The notes beneath the pieces were generated by a model. That model did no database searches, had not been told where the DNA came from, and saw only the letters and a program-made list of their open reading frames with translations. Of a DNA stretch of 64,000 nucleotides, positions 19,295 to 29,046 are shown in pieces; positions within the stretch are counted from its first letter, which is position 1, and every line of letters starts with the position of its first letter. Source of the DNA: Orobanche coerulescens (taxonomy: Eukaryota > Streptophyta > Magnoliopsida > Lamiales > Orobanchaceae). Where the stretch lies: positions 124,001 to 188,000 of the forward strand of contig CM065801.1 of the NCBI GenBank assembly GCA_033398695.1. Direction: 5' to 3'. A program made the translations under genes and the position numbers.

Positions 19295-21993
19295 TCAGGG
19301 TCCCTCCGGCTGGTCTTCGCCCCCAGGTGGCGGATCGGCACGCGCTCCCCCATCGGCCTCAGGATAAATGAGTTTATCCGGAAAAGGATACCAACTCAAG
19401 TCGATCCCCAATTCGACGAGGTCAAGGATCGGCAGGGAAAAATCCGGATGCAAAGGGTGCGGGTGCTCGAGTGCATAGGCCTTAAAGCTCTCCATCATAG
19501 GACCGATCTCGATCCCTACCTTTTTGGCGGCTCGGACAGCGTCGGCATAGGCCACATAATACGCGAACTCGCCGACGAGTGCCACATTGAGGTAGGAATC
19601 GGTCTCGATCGCCTTTAGCTGCCCTCTCAACTCCGTGGTCGTCTTCTCAGCTTCCGCTAGCTCGACCACCTTGGCGGCCATTTCTCCCTTAGCTTTCTCC
19701 AGCTCTCCCATCGCCTTCTCCAGATCGCTATTGAGCCGATCCACTGTCGCCTTCAGCCCGGCCACCTCCTCTTGCGAGGCCGAATGCATCCGGCGAGCTT
19801 CCGTCGCCTGGTCGCGGGACCGATCGTCCACCTCCTTGGACCGACTAAGCTCTCGCTTCAACCGATCGAGGTCATGCTTGGCTCGTTTGGCCGTCTCCGA
19901 GAATTCCTTCTCCATGGCCTGGATCCGGTTGGCGAAGTCGACGTTTTTGTTCCGAGCGGCCTCGAGATCTTTGTGAAGGCGAGCGTTAGAGGGTCGCCCC
20001 TCGTAGTCCATGACGGCTTGGGTGGCCATCGTCGCCGCCTGGAGAAGCAGGGCGAGGGTCACCTGCATGGCATCCCCAGACCGCCGACGAGCAATCGCGT
20101 CGATATCGGTCGTCCAAGCCTTAAGCAGAGAGGTGATGGCCCGGGAGACATAAGAAGGGGCTTCAAGGGACTGGCGAGGAGACTTGCTCGCCAAGAAATC
20201 CAGCACCAACGGCGAGACGTTCGAATCAGCAAGACGGACCCTGCAACACAAACAAAAAGAAACAAAGGAGTTCGTATATACCTTACACAAAATTCATAAC
20301 TCTGAAAGATCAAACCGGTCTTACCTATTGACCAACTCGGGGTCGCGGCCAAAATAGGGCTTGCCCCGAGAAGTTTCAGCCTCGGCGATCGCCGCAGCCT
20401 TCAAGAAGCCGGCCGAGGGCCAGGAGCCAGACCCCCCCACCATCGGAACAGCAGAGATAGGTGGAACGGCCACCGGCGGCTCCAAGATAGCCACGTCTAC
20501 CTCAGCGGTCGGCAGGGACCCCTCCGGCCTCCGCCTCTTGCGGTTGCGCTGGAGTTGTTCCTCCTCCTAAATTTCCAGCTCGGCGACCGGCACCACAGCG
20601 GGCCTCACCACAGGAAAGGGGCGAGACGTCGTCGCAGGAACACGACCCGTCTTCTTTCCCAGGTGAAGACGACCGATGAGACCAGGGTTAGACATTGCGA
20701 TCTCCTGCGGTGGCTCGGCAAAGCGGGGAAAATGAATCTCTGCCAAAGAAAAAATTCAGACAAGTTAAACACCTCTTTCAATCAGACGATCGTCAAGCAA
20801 GGAAGAAGAAGTAAAATTTATACCTGGAACTTTCAGATGACGTGGGAAGCGAAACAATCGAGCCCCCAACCGATGAAGTTCGTGACCGAGTGAGCGAACG
20901 TCTATGTAGGAATTCGGCAAGGCACGAATTCGCTCCCAAACGATCAAGAAATCAAAGGGGAGATCGTCGATCGCTGGAACAAGGGATCCTGCAAAAAGAA
21001 AGCAAAATTATATCAGTCCAAGACGTATCCGATCAAAGGGAGAGTTAAAACCCTTACTCGGATTCCTCTACCGAAAATTGGTGGGAACCTCCAACTCTTC
21101 ACCGGCCTATCACTCGACGCCGACCTCCACGCTCCTCCAACCCAGCACCATTTTGCCAGATCGCCCCGAGTCTTGTTCGGCACCCAGATGACCACTCTTC
21201 CCATTCGACCTTGAATGTGATTACCGCCGACCGACCCTTTCTGCGCAGCCAGTTTGAAGAGATAGTTCATTTCCATCGCAGAAAGAAGACGGAACAACCG
21301 GTGACCGCCGAAAAGTGTCAGAGTACAGATGATCTGTAGCCAGGTGTTCGGCGTCAGTTGGAGCGGCGCCAAATTCCAGGCAATCAACAAATAGGATACA
21401 GCGAACGGCAAGGGGAACCGCAGGCCGGCCTCCATAATCATCTCATTAACGGCGACCAGACCCTCGGGAGGTTGATCAGCACGTTCGTTTTCCGAGGGCA
21501 CGTGCAATGAAACATCAGAAGGAATGTAATATTTCGCCCTCCAGCGTCTCAAGTCTTTCCGGGTCGCCGAACTCCGAATCTGACCAAGGGTCCACTGAGA
21601 CGGGTTAGCGGCCCGGAACGCCGTCCGCTTCACATGTTCGTAGGGATGAGCGGCAGAATACGCTTCGAAATCAAATTCTGGACAGGGTCTGGCGATCCCC
21701 TCCATGAGCCTAGCAAAATCCATATAGGCGGGGCCGAATACGCTATCCTTCTCCCAAGACAACCGCACTAGTTCATCTTCATCCACCGACGAACCCCCTT
21801 GCTCTGCCGTCGCCGCAGATCTCGCCACTTCGGCCTCGTTGAAGAGATCCTCAAGTTCTGCGGATGCAATCCCCGCACGAATAGCCTCAACGGCCGTTTC
21901 CATATGGAGTCCCACGGGAATTTCCTCCCGGTCCGGTGAAGCCGCGGTGGCGGAGGTGCTTCCGTCCTCGAAGGTTTTAGATCCTCCAGACAT
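19295..21993 (-). pseudogene. antisense four-exon gene inside the Tat element (putative gypsy-type transposon protein)
   Basis: Read on the minus strand. Exons: 21993-21072, 20988-20824, 20739-20325, 20240-19295. Introns are 83, 84 and 84 nt with GT...AG borders (GTAGAG, GTATAA, GTAAGA donors; GCAG, GGCAG, TTGCAG acceptors). Total 2448 nt, 816 codons, in frame at all joins. Exon 1 starts MSGGSKTFEDG; residues about 185-300 (LRFPLPFAVSYLLIAW, LAPLQLTPNTW, AKWCWVGGAW) resemble the plant 'putative gypsy type transposon' domain (Pfam Transposase_28). Exon 4 is a long Glu/Lys/Arg-rich coiled coil ending in a Pro/Gly-rich tail. The only defect seen is a TAG at 20569-20567 between E-I and E-E-E, consistent with CAG to TAG. 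Tat elements such as maize Grande are known to have antisense ORFs; function unknown. Confidence 0.82.
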
Positions 21994-22139
21994 GTTCTAA
22001 AAAGTAAAGGGGGAGAAACGATTTATGTTCTTACCTAAAAGGAAGGACGGTCGACACAAGGATCGTCGGAAAAATTCTACAGAGTCTCGGTTGGAAAGCA
22101 AGGATGCGTGAAGAGGAGAAATGAAGTAGCCCTAGCCCC

Positions 22140-22146
22140 TTTTATA
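22140..22146 (-). promoter_or_regulatory. TATA box of the antisense gene
   Basis: On the minus strand the sequence reads CCTATAAAAGG, with TATAAAA at 22146-22140. It lies about 150 nt upstream of the antisense ATG (21993-21991), leaving a 5' leader of roughly 110-120 nt. It is outside the LTR, so the antisense gene would have its own promoter. Confidence 0.6.
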
Positions 22147-22206
22147 GGCGGGAGCAGGGGTCTATGTGCAAATAGGCAAAACCCCGAGGACTGGAGTACA
22201 ACCGTC

Positions 22207-22222
22207 GGGGGGGGGGGGGGGG
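22207..22222 (+). repeat. G16 homopolymer
   Basis: Sixteen consecutive G on the plus strand, upstream of the antisense TATA box. Its length is likely unstable, and it may form a quadruplex. Confidence 0.9.
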
Positions 22223-22485
22223 TGGACACATTAAATGCAACCCTCGAATCCCGCGTACGCGTCTTTTCGAGGGCACGCCAGGTGACAAGTCTGACAAACC
22301 GTCGGACTCCCCCAATGGTAGCGCGATGCGTGTCCTTACAACGTTTCGAGAGCCCGCCTTCATTTCCCGCTGCTCCCAGCGCAAAAGGAGATCGTCCAAA
22401 TTTGAAATTAGATCGTCTGATCGTCTAAACATTGGCGATCGCCAATAGTGCCACCTCACCCCGTGTTTTCAACATCGAAGCGAGC

Positions 22486-22495
22486 TTGGGGGAAA
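22486..22495 (+). other. polypurine tract of the Tat element
   Basis: TTGGGGGAAA lies four bases before the 3' LTR start at 22500, in the form usual for Tat elements. Confidence 0.8.
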
Positions 22496-22499
22496 TTGT

Positions 22500-23396
22500 T
22501 GTGCGGCGATTAATACGCATCGATGACGATCGGCATAATGATCTGAGGGCCAACCATAGAAGACATACTCTGGGCAGACACCCAGCAGTAGGCATCCACG
22601 ACGATCGTCTTTTGGTGTCTGGCGATTGTCTATGATGGCCAACCAGAGACGATCGTCTCGTGCAACGTATGAATCCAACATCCGTCAAAGTCGTCGAAGA
22701 CCGAATCTTGGACGGTGACCCACGTGCAGATCCACAAAAGGAGCCGACAGATAAGACCTTTGACCCCAGCCTGTCACCTACCTCACCTACCGACAGGGCC
22801 GCCGAAAGGTACAAAGTGGGTCCTCCCCGAACAGCGACTCAGGACGCGTGCAGGCTTCCCATTGGCTCGCACAGCTGGCTGCCAGCAGCAGCCTCAGACT
22901 TTAAGGGAACAGCCCCACGTGACGGGACGATCGGCCACCTTATTATAATATAGAAAACGGCGGTCGCCCGCAATCGCCGGAGAGGTCCCAGCAACCTTGT
23001 CTCCTATAAATAGGAGGCTCATAACATGGCAGCAGGAGGAGGAATCACATCATTGTGAATACAGTGAATGATATACAGAAAGAGAGATACATTCTCATAC
23101 ACTGAACATCAAATAGCAAGAACTCACAGAGCTTCATGTCTGGTTCTTCCGGCAATCTATACGCTCTACAGCTTAGATAACTAGAAGTCTTTACACTCAT
23201 TGTAATAGATTCTAACATTAATATTTGTACTCAACAATATACTTATTAATAACATCTCGCGAGAACATTCAAGCCCGGGATTAACAACCCCGACAAATCT
23301 TGTATTATTTATTTTCTCACGGAAGTGTTCTCGCATTTGTTTGTTACTCGATCATTCCAGCAATACTATCTCCGGATAATATTTTGGATAACAACA
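22500..23396 (+). repeat. 3' LTR of the Tat element
   Basis: Starts TGTGCGG and ends AACAACA; collinear with the 5' LTR at about 95% by hand count. TATA box at 23005-23012. It is followed directly by CCGTATAT, which also precedes the 5' LTR at 11470-11477. Confidence 0.93.
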
Positions 23397-25090
23397 CCGT
23401 ATATACGATTATTTGTGCATTTTGAATGCTTATGGATGATTATGATTTAGAATCATGTTTGGTATAATCGCAGATTTTTAAATTGTTCGTTGTAACATCA
23501 CGTTTTGGGAAACGAGTCGAAAAAATAAGAAACGGGGCTGCCGACAGTGGTGTCGGCAACACTGTCTGGGCTGGCTGCCCAGACTGCCAGAGCCGGTCGA
23601 GTGTGATTGGCCATGACTTGGTCATGACTGCTGAGGGAGCTGCCTGCCTGCCGAGCAGTGGCTCGGCCAGGCACCCCTCGGGTTTTTGGCCCGATTTTGA
23701 ATCGGGCCGCGGGCTGGGCCTAAAACCGGATTGTTCGGGACTCCATTTTAAGTTTATATTTTGTTGTAATTATTTCCTGAAATTTAAATTGGATTTTAAT
23801 TTGACTAAATTAATATTTGGAATATTTTTGAGTTAAGGGAAATAAATTAAACGAGAATATTATTTTTGGCCGGATTACTTCGAACGAATTAAAATAACGA
23901 TTATTAGTGTTAATTGGATTAATACCATTAAAATTGAATAAATTAATTTTATATTGATTGGATTAATATATTAATTGATTATTTAATTTTAATGCCACTT
24001 TAAATATAGTAGAAATTGAATAGATTAATTTTATAGATTAATTGGATTAATTTATATTAAAATTAATTGTTTAATTTCATTGCCATTACATGTTGTATGG
24101 AATCCTTATGTGATGGTGATATAGCTCGTGGATTTAGTTTTTGATTTGTTCGATTCGATTGGGTTGTAAAGGCCGTTTTGAGCCTATTTATATTTACTAG
24201 AAAAATTTGTATAGGATACAATTTTTTCAATGATGTAATTATTATTTTGGGTATGACGAAGACCGAAAACAACCGACCGAGAAGACGAAGAATCGAAGAC
24301 TGTATTTTTTATTTGTTGGGACATTTGCTTGGCCCAGTACTTAGAAATTAGGTCCATGAGCTATATGTTGGTAGTAACTAGGTTACTATTTTCTGTTTTT
24401 CATTTTGAATGATTGACAAACAAACAAGCGCGCGTATAAATGAATTAATGTGCAAAGTGTAACATTAATCGCGAAATTCTCCCGGCAACAAACAGACTAA
24501 GTTTGAAAAAGGTTACGAGGTTTCCTACCCTCCATCAAACTCGTAGAAAATTGATACCCGAGCTGGTGTGCTATGCTTCCGAGTTATCGGGGTAGTACAT
24601 TTGGTAGAGGTTGAAAAATTCTTGAGTGCATTAGATGCCTTCGGTTGGTGATAAATTTCGCCCCTAGAAACCTGATAGGTTGCCGGATGAGATTCAATAG
24701 TCAAACTGATAGACGTTGATGGTCAACAACTTAGATAGTCTGGATTGCCAAGAAACTTGATAGGTTGATGGCATGAAGACTAGGGGTAAAAGAATATCAA
24801 ATCATCTGTTTGACGGGTTGGTGTTAGACACCACTTTACAGAAATTAATTGGCAGGAAACCTGATAGGTTGCGTCTGTTAAAATTTGTAAAGAACTTGAT
24901 CACCACTAAAAAGTCGATCTTACCATGACTTCCGGATTATAACATGGGAGTGTATAATTTTGATAAAATTAGTGGGAGCTGAGACAAGAATTATACAAGC
25001 CCTTAAATTCTATACTCGATCATAATAAAACAAGTCATTAATTTAATTTTGTCTAAATCTTTGCAGAAAACGAATCTGAATCTCTCTAAA
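23397..25090 (+). other. untranslated leader of the Angela-like copia
   Basis: Continues the 21 bases that follow the primer site before the Tat insert. No coding content is recognised. It contains three copies of the dyad AAC(C/T)TGATAGGTT at 24669-24681, 24754-24766 and 24858-24870. A long structured leader is known for BARE/Angela elements, where it carries packaging and dimerization signals. Confidence 0.6.
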
Positions 25091-25900
25091 ATGGCTAAAA
25101 ACCCACTTGCAATACTACTTGAAAAGAATCTCCTAACTGGCCCCAACTTTGTTGACTGATTGCGGAATCTGATGATTGTACTCAGTATGGAGTCTCTCGG
25201 ATACGTCTTAGAGGCGGATATTCCACCGACTCCAATCCGGACTAGGGGTAATCAGGAAGACATTGACGTCCATGAAAAATAAGTCAAGGATGATGTGCTA
25301 GTCCGTGGCTTTATGATGGGCTCAATGACTAATGAGCTGCAGAGAGCGCACGAGAAAATGCCTTCTGCTAGGCAGATTCTCGCACACTTGACCGAACTTT
25401 ATGGAGAGCACAGTAGGACTGCTAGATATGAGATATCGAAGCAGTTGTTCAGTGCTAAGATAAAAGAAGGGGAGAAAGTGGGAGACCACGTCCTCAAGAT
25501 GATCTCTACGATTGAGAGGCTCGAGGTGCTCAAATTTAATATAGATTTATCCCTTCAAATTTATCTCATCCTTCAATCTCTCCCTGACTCTTTTCACGCA
25601 TTTTGTAATGAATTTCAACTATAATGAAATTTCATGCACATTAGCTGGGCTAATGAACAAACTGGTGACGGCGCAGTCTATTATGAAGACTAAACCGAGA
25701 GAGACTGCTCTTGTGATTTCTTCTAGGCCTTGGAGGTCCAAGAACAAGAAGAAAAAGACCTACGAGCAGTACAAACCCAAGAAAGGGGTGCAGAAAGGAA
25801 AGGGCAAGGCCCGAAAGGTTCAAAAGATAGGCGGTCCAAAACCTACGGACAAATGCCTTGAATGCGGTGAGCTGGGCCACTGGCGAAGGACTTGTCCTAA
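25091..25900 (+). pseudogene. copia gag with zinc knuckle, broken
   Basis: ATG at 25091 (MAKNPLAILLEKN) opens the gag; TGA at about 25157 and TAA at about 25280 interrupt it. The UBN2-type core is visible at 25295-25624 (MTNELQRAHEKMPSARQIL, LSLQIYLILQSLPDSF). A +1 shift near 25605 leads to the next frame with a basic linker and a CCHC knuckle CLECGELGHWRRTCP at about 25855-25899. Confidence 0.85.
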
Positions 25901-26500
25901 GATTAATGGTGCATCAGGTATGGAACTTTTTGTTTTTGAAACTAATTGTTCCGCTACTGTGTATTCGGCTTCATGGATTCTAGATTCAGGTGCCACTTCT
26001 CATATTTGTACTATGAATCAGGATCTGGAACAAAGTAGGAAACTTGAAGCTGGGGAAGTTATGATCACTATCAGAAGTGGACAAAGTGTCGAGGTAACCG
26101 ATATTGGATCAATCCTACTGGGTTTAGAATCCGGTTTTATTTTGACGTTAGATGAAGTACTTATTTTGCCCAAGGGGCATAAAAACATTGTATCCATTCC
26201 AGTCTTGGACCGGAAAGGATTTTGTTTCTTTATTGGCAATGGTAGTTGTAAAATTTATTTTCAAAATAAATTGGTTGGCACAGCTACATTGTTGAATGGT
26301 TTATATCATCTAAACATGCAAAATAAAACAACAGTGAACTATAGAACTAGGAAACGTGGGAGGCAAGATACTAATCAAGCTCTTAAGTGGCACCTTAGAC
26401 TTGGTCATGTTGGTCAGACCAAGGTTTAGAAAATGGAGAAAGATGGACTTTTAAGTCTATTGGGTGTAGAACCCTATCCAACTTGTTAATCTTGCCTTAG
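25901..26500 (+). pseudogene. copia protease and GAG-pre-integrase, broken
   Basis: Protease active site WILDSGATSHICTM at about 25975-26015, followed by the usual VEVTDIGSILL and LPKGHKNIVSIPVLD blocks. Pre-integrase WHLRLGHVGQTKV ends at a TAG at 26427, and the second half (CLRGKMTKSSF) resumes after another stop. Order and motifs are those of a normal copia. Confidence 0.83.
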
Positions 26501-27487
26501 AGGCAAAATGACTAAGTCCTCCTTCACAGAGACTTTTGAAAGGGCTGCCGATAAACTTGGATTAGTACATACCGATGCTTGTGGTGCTTTAGAAGTGACC
26601 CGAGATGGATATCAATATTTCATAACGTTCACAGATGGTCATACTAGGTATGGGATTGTGTACTTAATGAAACATAAATCCGAAGCCTTTACTAAATTCA
26701 AAGAATTTAAGGCCCTAGTTGAAAAACAGACTGGATGTCATATCAAAGCACTTCGGTTGGACCGAGGTAGCAAATATATGAGCACAGAGTTTGATGAGTT
26801 CCTCAAGTAACATGGAATAGTTTCACAATTCATGCCGCCAGGAACCCCACAGTTAAATTGTGTTTCAAAAAGGAGAAATCAGACTTTGTTGGACATGGTC
26901 CGCTCTATGTTAAATTACACTGATTTGCCAATTTACCTGTGGGGTATGCCTTACTAACCACTGCCTATATCCTTAATAGATGTCTTTCCAAATTCATTCC
27001 TATCACTCCGCATGAGATGTGGAAGGGTAAAAAACCAAGCCTTAATAACATAAGAATTTGGGTATGTCCAGCTTATGTCAAGAAGGCTAAGGTGGACAAA
27101 TTGGAAGCGAGGTCCATCAAGGGACATTTCATTGGATACCCAGAGGACTCGATGGGTTATCTATTCAATATGCCATAAGACTATAGGGTCGTTGTGGGTT
27201 TACAAGCACACTTCCTTGAGGATGAGTTCATTCAGGAAGGTGGCTCGGGTAGAAATATCTCTTTGGAAGAGCATAATGAAAGTCCGAAGGATACATCTGA
27301 TCAGGGATCAGGAACCGAACATATTGTAACACAACCTCCACTTCGAAGGTCTGATAAGGTGTCTCACTTACCTGAGAGGTATGGCTATACACATGTCGAG
27401 GAACTGGGTCTCCATGACGCACCTGATAGTCGTGAGGATGACCCATTCGATTTGATGAAGCAGTCAGAGGAATTTGACTTCCTGTGA
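26501..27487 (+). pseudogene. copia integrase remnant
   Basis: LVHTDACGALEV (Asp) at about 26562, RLDRGSKYMS where SDRGGEY is usual (Asp kept), and a degenerate block near 26840-26890 where the catalytic Glu motif should be (N-C-V-S-K-R-R-N-Q-T). A frameshift near 26940 and stops at about 26808 and 27177 break it. The linker to RT reads PLRRSDKVSHLPERYGY. Confidence 0.82.
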
Positions 27488-28408
27488 AATGAGGAGGAAC
27501 CATGTGTTTAAAAAAGGGTCAGTGGGAGCAGCATTGCGTTCTTAGTACTATATGTATATGTTATTCTACTTATAGGAAATAACGTAGCAATGCTCAGCAC
27601 TGTGAAAGCTTGACTTTCTAAAACATTCTCCATGAAAGATTTGGGAGAAGCTTCCTATATTCTAGGGATCCGTCTTTATAGACATAGACCGCAAAAAATG
27701 ATAGGACTTTCCCAAACCCTCTATATAGATAAAATCCTGAAAAGATTTAAGATGGATGAATCTAAAAGAGGTTTACTTCCCATGCGACATGGAATTCATC
27801 TCACCACGAAAATGTGTTCTCAAAGTGAGGAAGACAAGAGAGAGATGAGTAAGGTACCCTATGCCTCGTCATTGGGTAGCCTCATGTATGCTATGTTGTA
27901 TACGAGACCAGACTTAGTCTATGCTGTGAGTATGGTAAGCCGATTTCAAGCAAACCTGGGAAGGGAACACTAGACTGCCATCAAGAACATTCTTAAGTAC
28001 TTGAGAAGAACTATAGATATGGTTCTTACTTACGGTGGTGGAGAACTGAAGGTGATTGGATTCACCGATTCTGAATTTCAAGGAGATAATGACGACTCTA
28101 AGTCGACATCTGGGTATTTGTTTACTATCAATGGAGGAGCAGTATCTTAGAGAAGCTCCAAGCAAACCACTACTGCAGATTCCACCTACCAAGCAGAGTA
28201 CCAAGCTGCCTCAGAGGCTAGCAAAGAAGCATTTTGAATGCAGAAGTTTGTGCAAGAACTTCAAGTGGTGCCTAATGCGGAGCTGCCTATATCACTATTC
28301 TGTGATAATGATGGAGCTATCGCCCAAGCCAAAGAGTCTAGGGCTCACCGGAACACCAAGCATATAGAGATAAAGTACCACATCGTTAGAGAGATGGTTG
28401 ATAAATGA
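27488..28408 (+). pseudogene. copia RT C-terminus and RNase H, large RT deletion
   Basis: After the integrase linker, sequence jumps near 27510-27530 directly to FLVLYVYVILLIGNN, so the RT fingers and palm N-terminal part (about 600 bp in the related copy at 1878-2520) are missing. The catalytic YVDD is YVYV. RNase H follows with YAMLYTRPDL, TDSEFQGD, STYQAEYQAASEA and LFCDNDGAI. TAG at 27971 and 28148 and TGA at about 28238 replace residues that are Trp in relatives. Confidence 0.85.
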
Positions 28409-28550
28409 TGTTTTGTTGCAAAGAGTAGACCCAGAAGACAATGCCTCTGACCCGCTGACTAAGCCAATATCTCAGGCCGTCTTAGAAAGACATCTGATGA
28501 ACATGGGTATTGGATACCATGATGTGTGGCATTGAGTGCAAGTGGGAGAT

Positions 28551-29046
28551 TATTAGGAATATGCCCTCGAATGCCACTCAGGGGATGAAAGAGTAGGGGC
28601 ATTGTACTTGTAATTATGGCATAATTAATAAAAGGCAATTCGATTCATTCACTGTTTATTGTATTTCAATTGCATTCTTGACTTGGTAAACATTGAAGTA
28701 AAGTCCATGTAAATAAATCGAACATTCCATTCTCATTATGAGATAAGAGAAAAATGCACTGGAAGTGTTTAAAGTTTATTTACGTAAATCGTTCGCAAGT
28801 CAAATAAACTTAAATGGGCATTAAGTTTTAATAAGACTTGTATAACTGATGCTAGGACATGTGCATGTCTTGATAGCATAGTTATAAGTATATTGGTGGG
28901 ACTAGTATACTCGAACATGACTCATACTCGATTCAGTCACACGGTATTCACTCTCGGAGAGTCGATGATGAATCGAAAGGTTGTGATAGTATACGTGGAC
29001 CTTTGACTTGAGGGTTCAGTAGAAGATGTGCCTGTGACGTTTAGTT
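28551..29046 (+). repeat. truncated 3' LTR of the Angela-like copia
   Basis: Starts TATTAGGAATATGCCC (terminal TG decayed to TA) after the purine tract AAGTGGGAGAT, and matches 9587-10083 closely. Identity ends at GTTTAGTTTGT; the next bases belong to a Tekay-type LTR. About 1.36 kb of the LTR is missing. Confidence 0.88.

Larger units (their letters stand above)
11478..23396 (+). mobile_element. Tat-lineage Ty3 retrotransposon with an antisense gene
   Basis: LTRs of 896 bp (11478-12373) and 897 bp (22500-23396) flank gag, protease, RT, RNase H, a second archaeal-type RNase H, integrase, 3' tandem repeats and a spliced minus-strand gene. The second RNase H marks the Tat lineage. CCGTATAT flanks the element on both sides, showing an uninterrupted insertion into the copia leader. 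My hand comparison finds roughly 40 LTR differences (about 4-5%), so it is not a very recent insertion. Gag-pol is broken by stops and frameshifts. Confidence 0.92.
9587..29046 (+). mobile_element. Angela-like Ty1/copia element interrupted by a Tat element
   Basis: 5' LTR at 9587-11443, initiator-Met primer site at 11445, broken gag-pol at 25091-28408 and a truncated 3' LTR at 28551-29046. The Tat element at 11478-23396 sits 21 bases after the primer site. Without the insert, the copia remnant is about 7.5 kb. The long 1.86-kb LTR and the RNase H wording (YAMLYTRPDLVYAVSMVSR) fit the Angela group. The LTRs share the same start and clear homology over about 495 bases, then the 3' copy is cut off. 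Confidence 0.88.

Noticed and set aside
19635..20299. Plus-strand open frames of 113-175 codons opposite the antisense gene
   Set aside because: They are complementary shadows of the coiled-coil exon (Ser/Arg-rich, low complexity), with no family resemblance.
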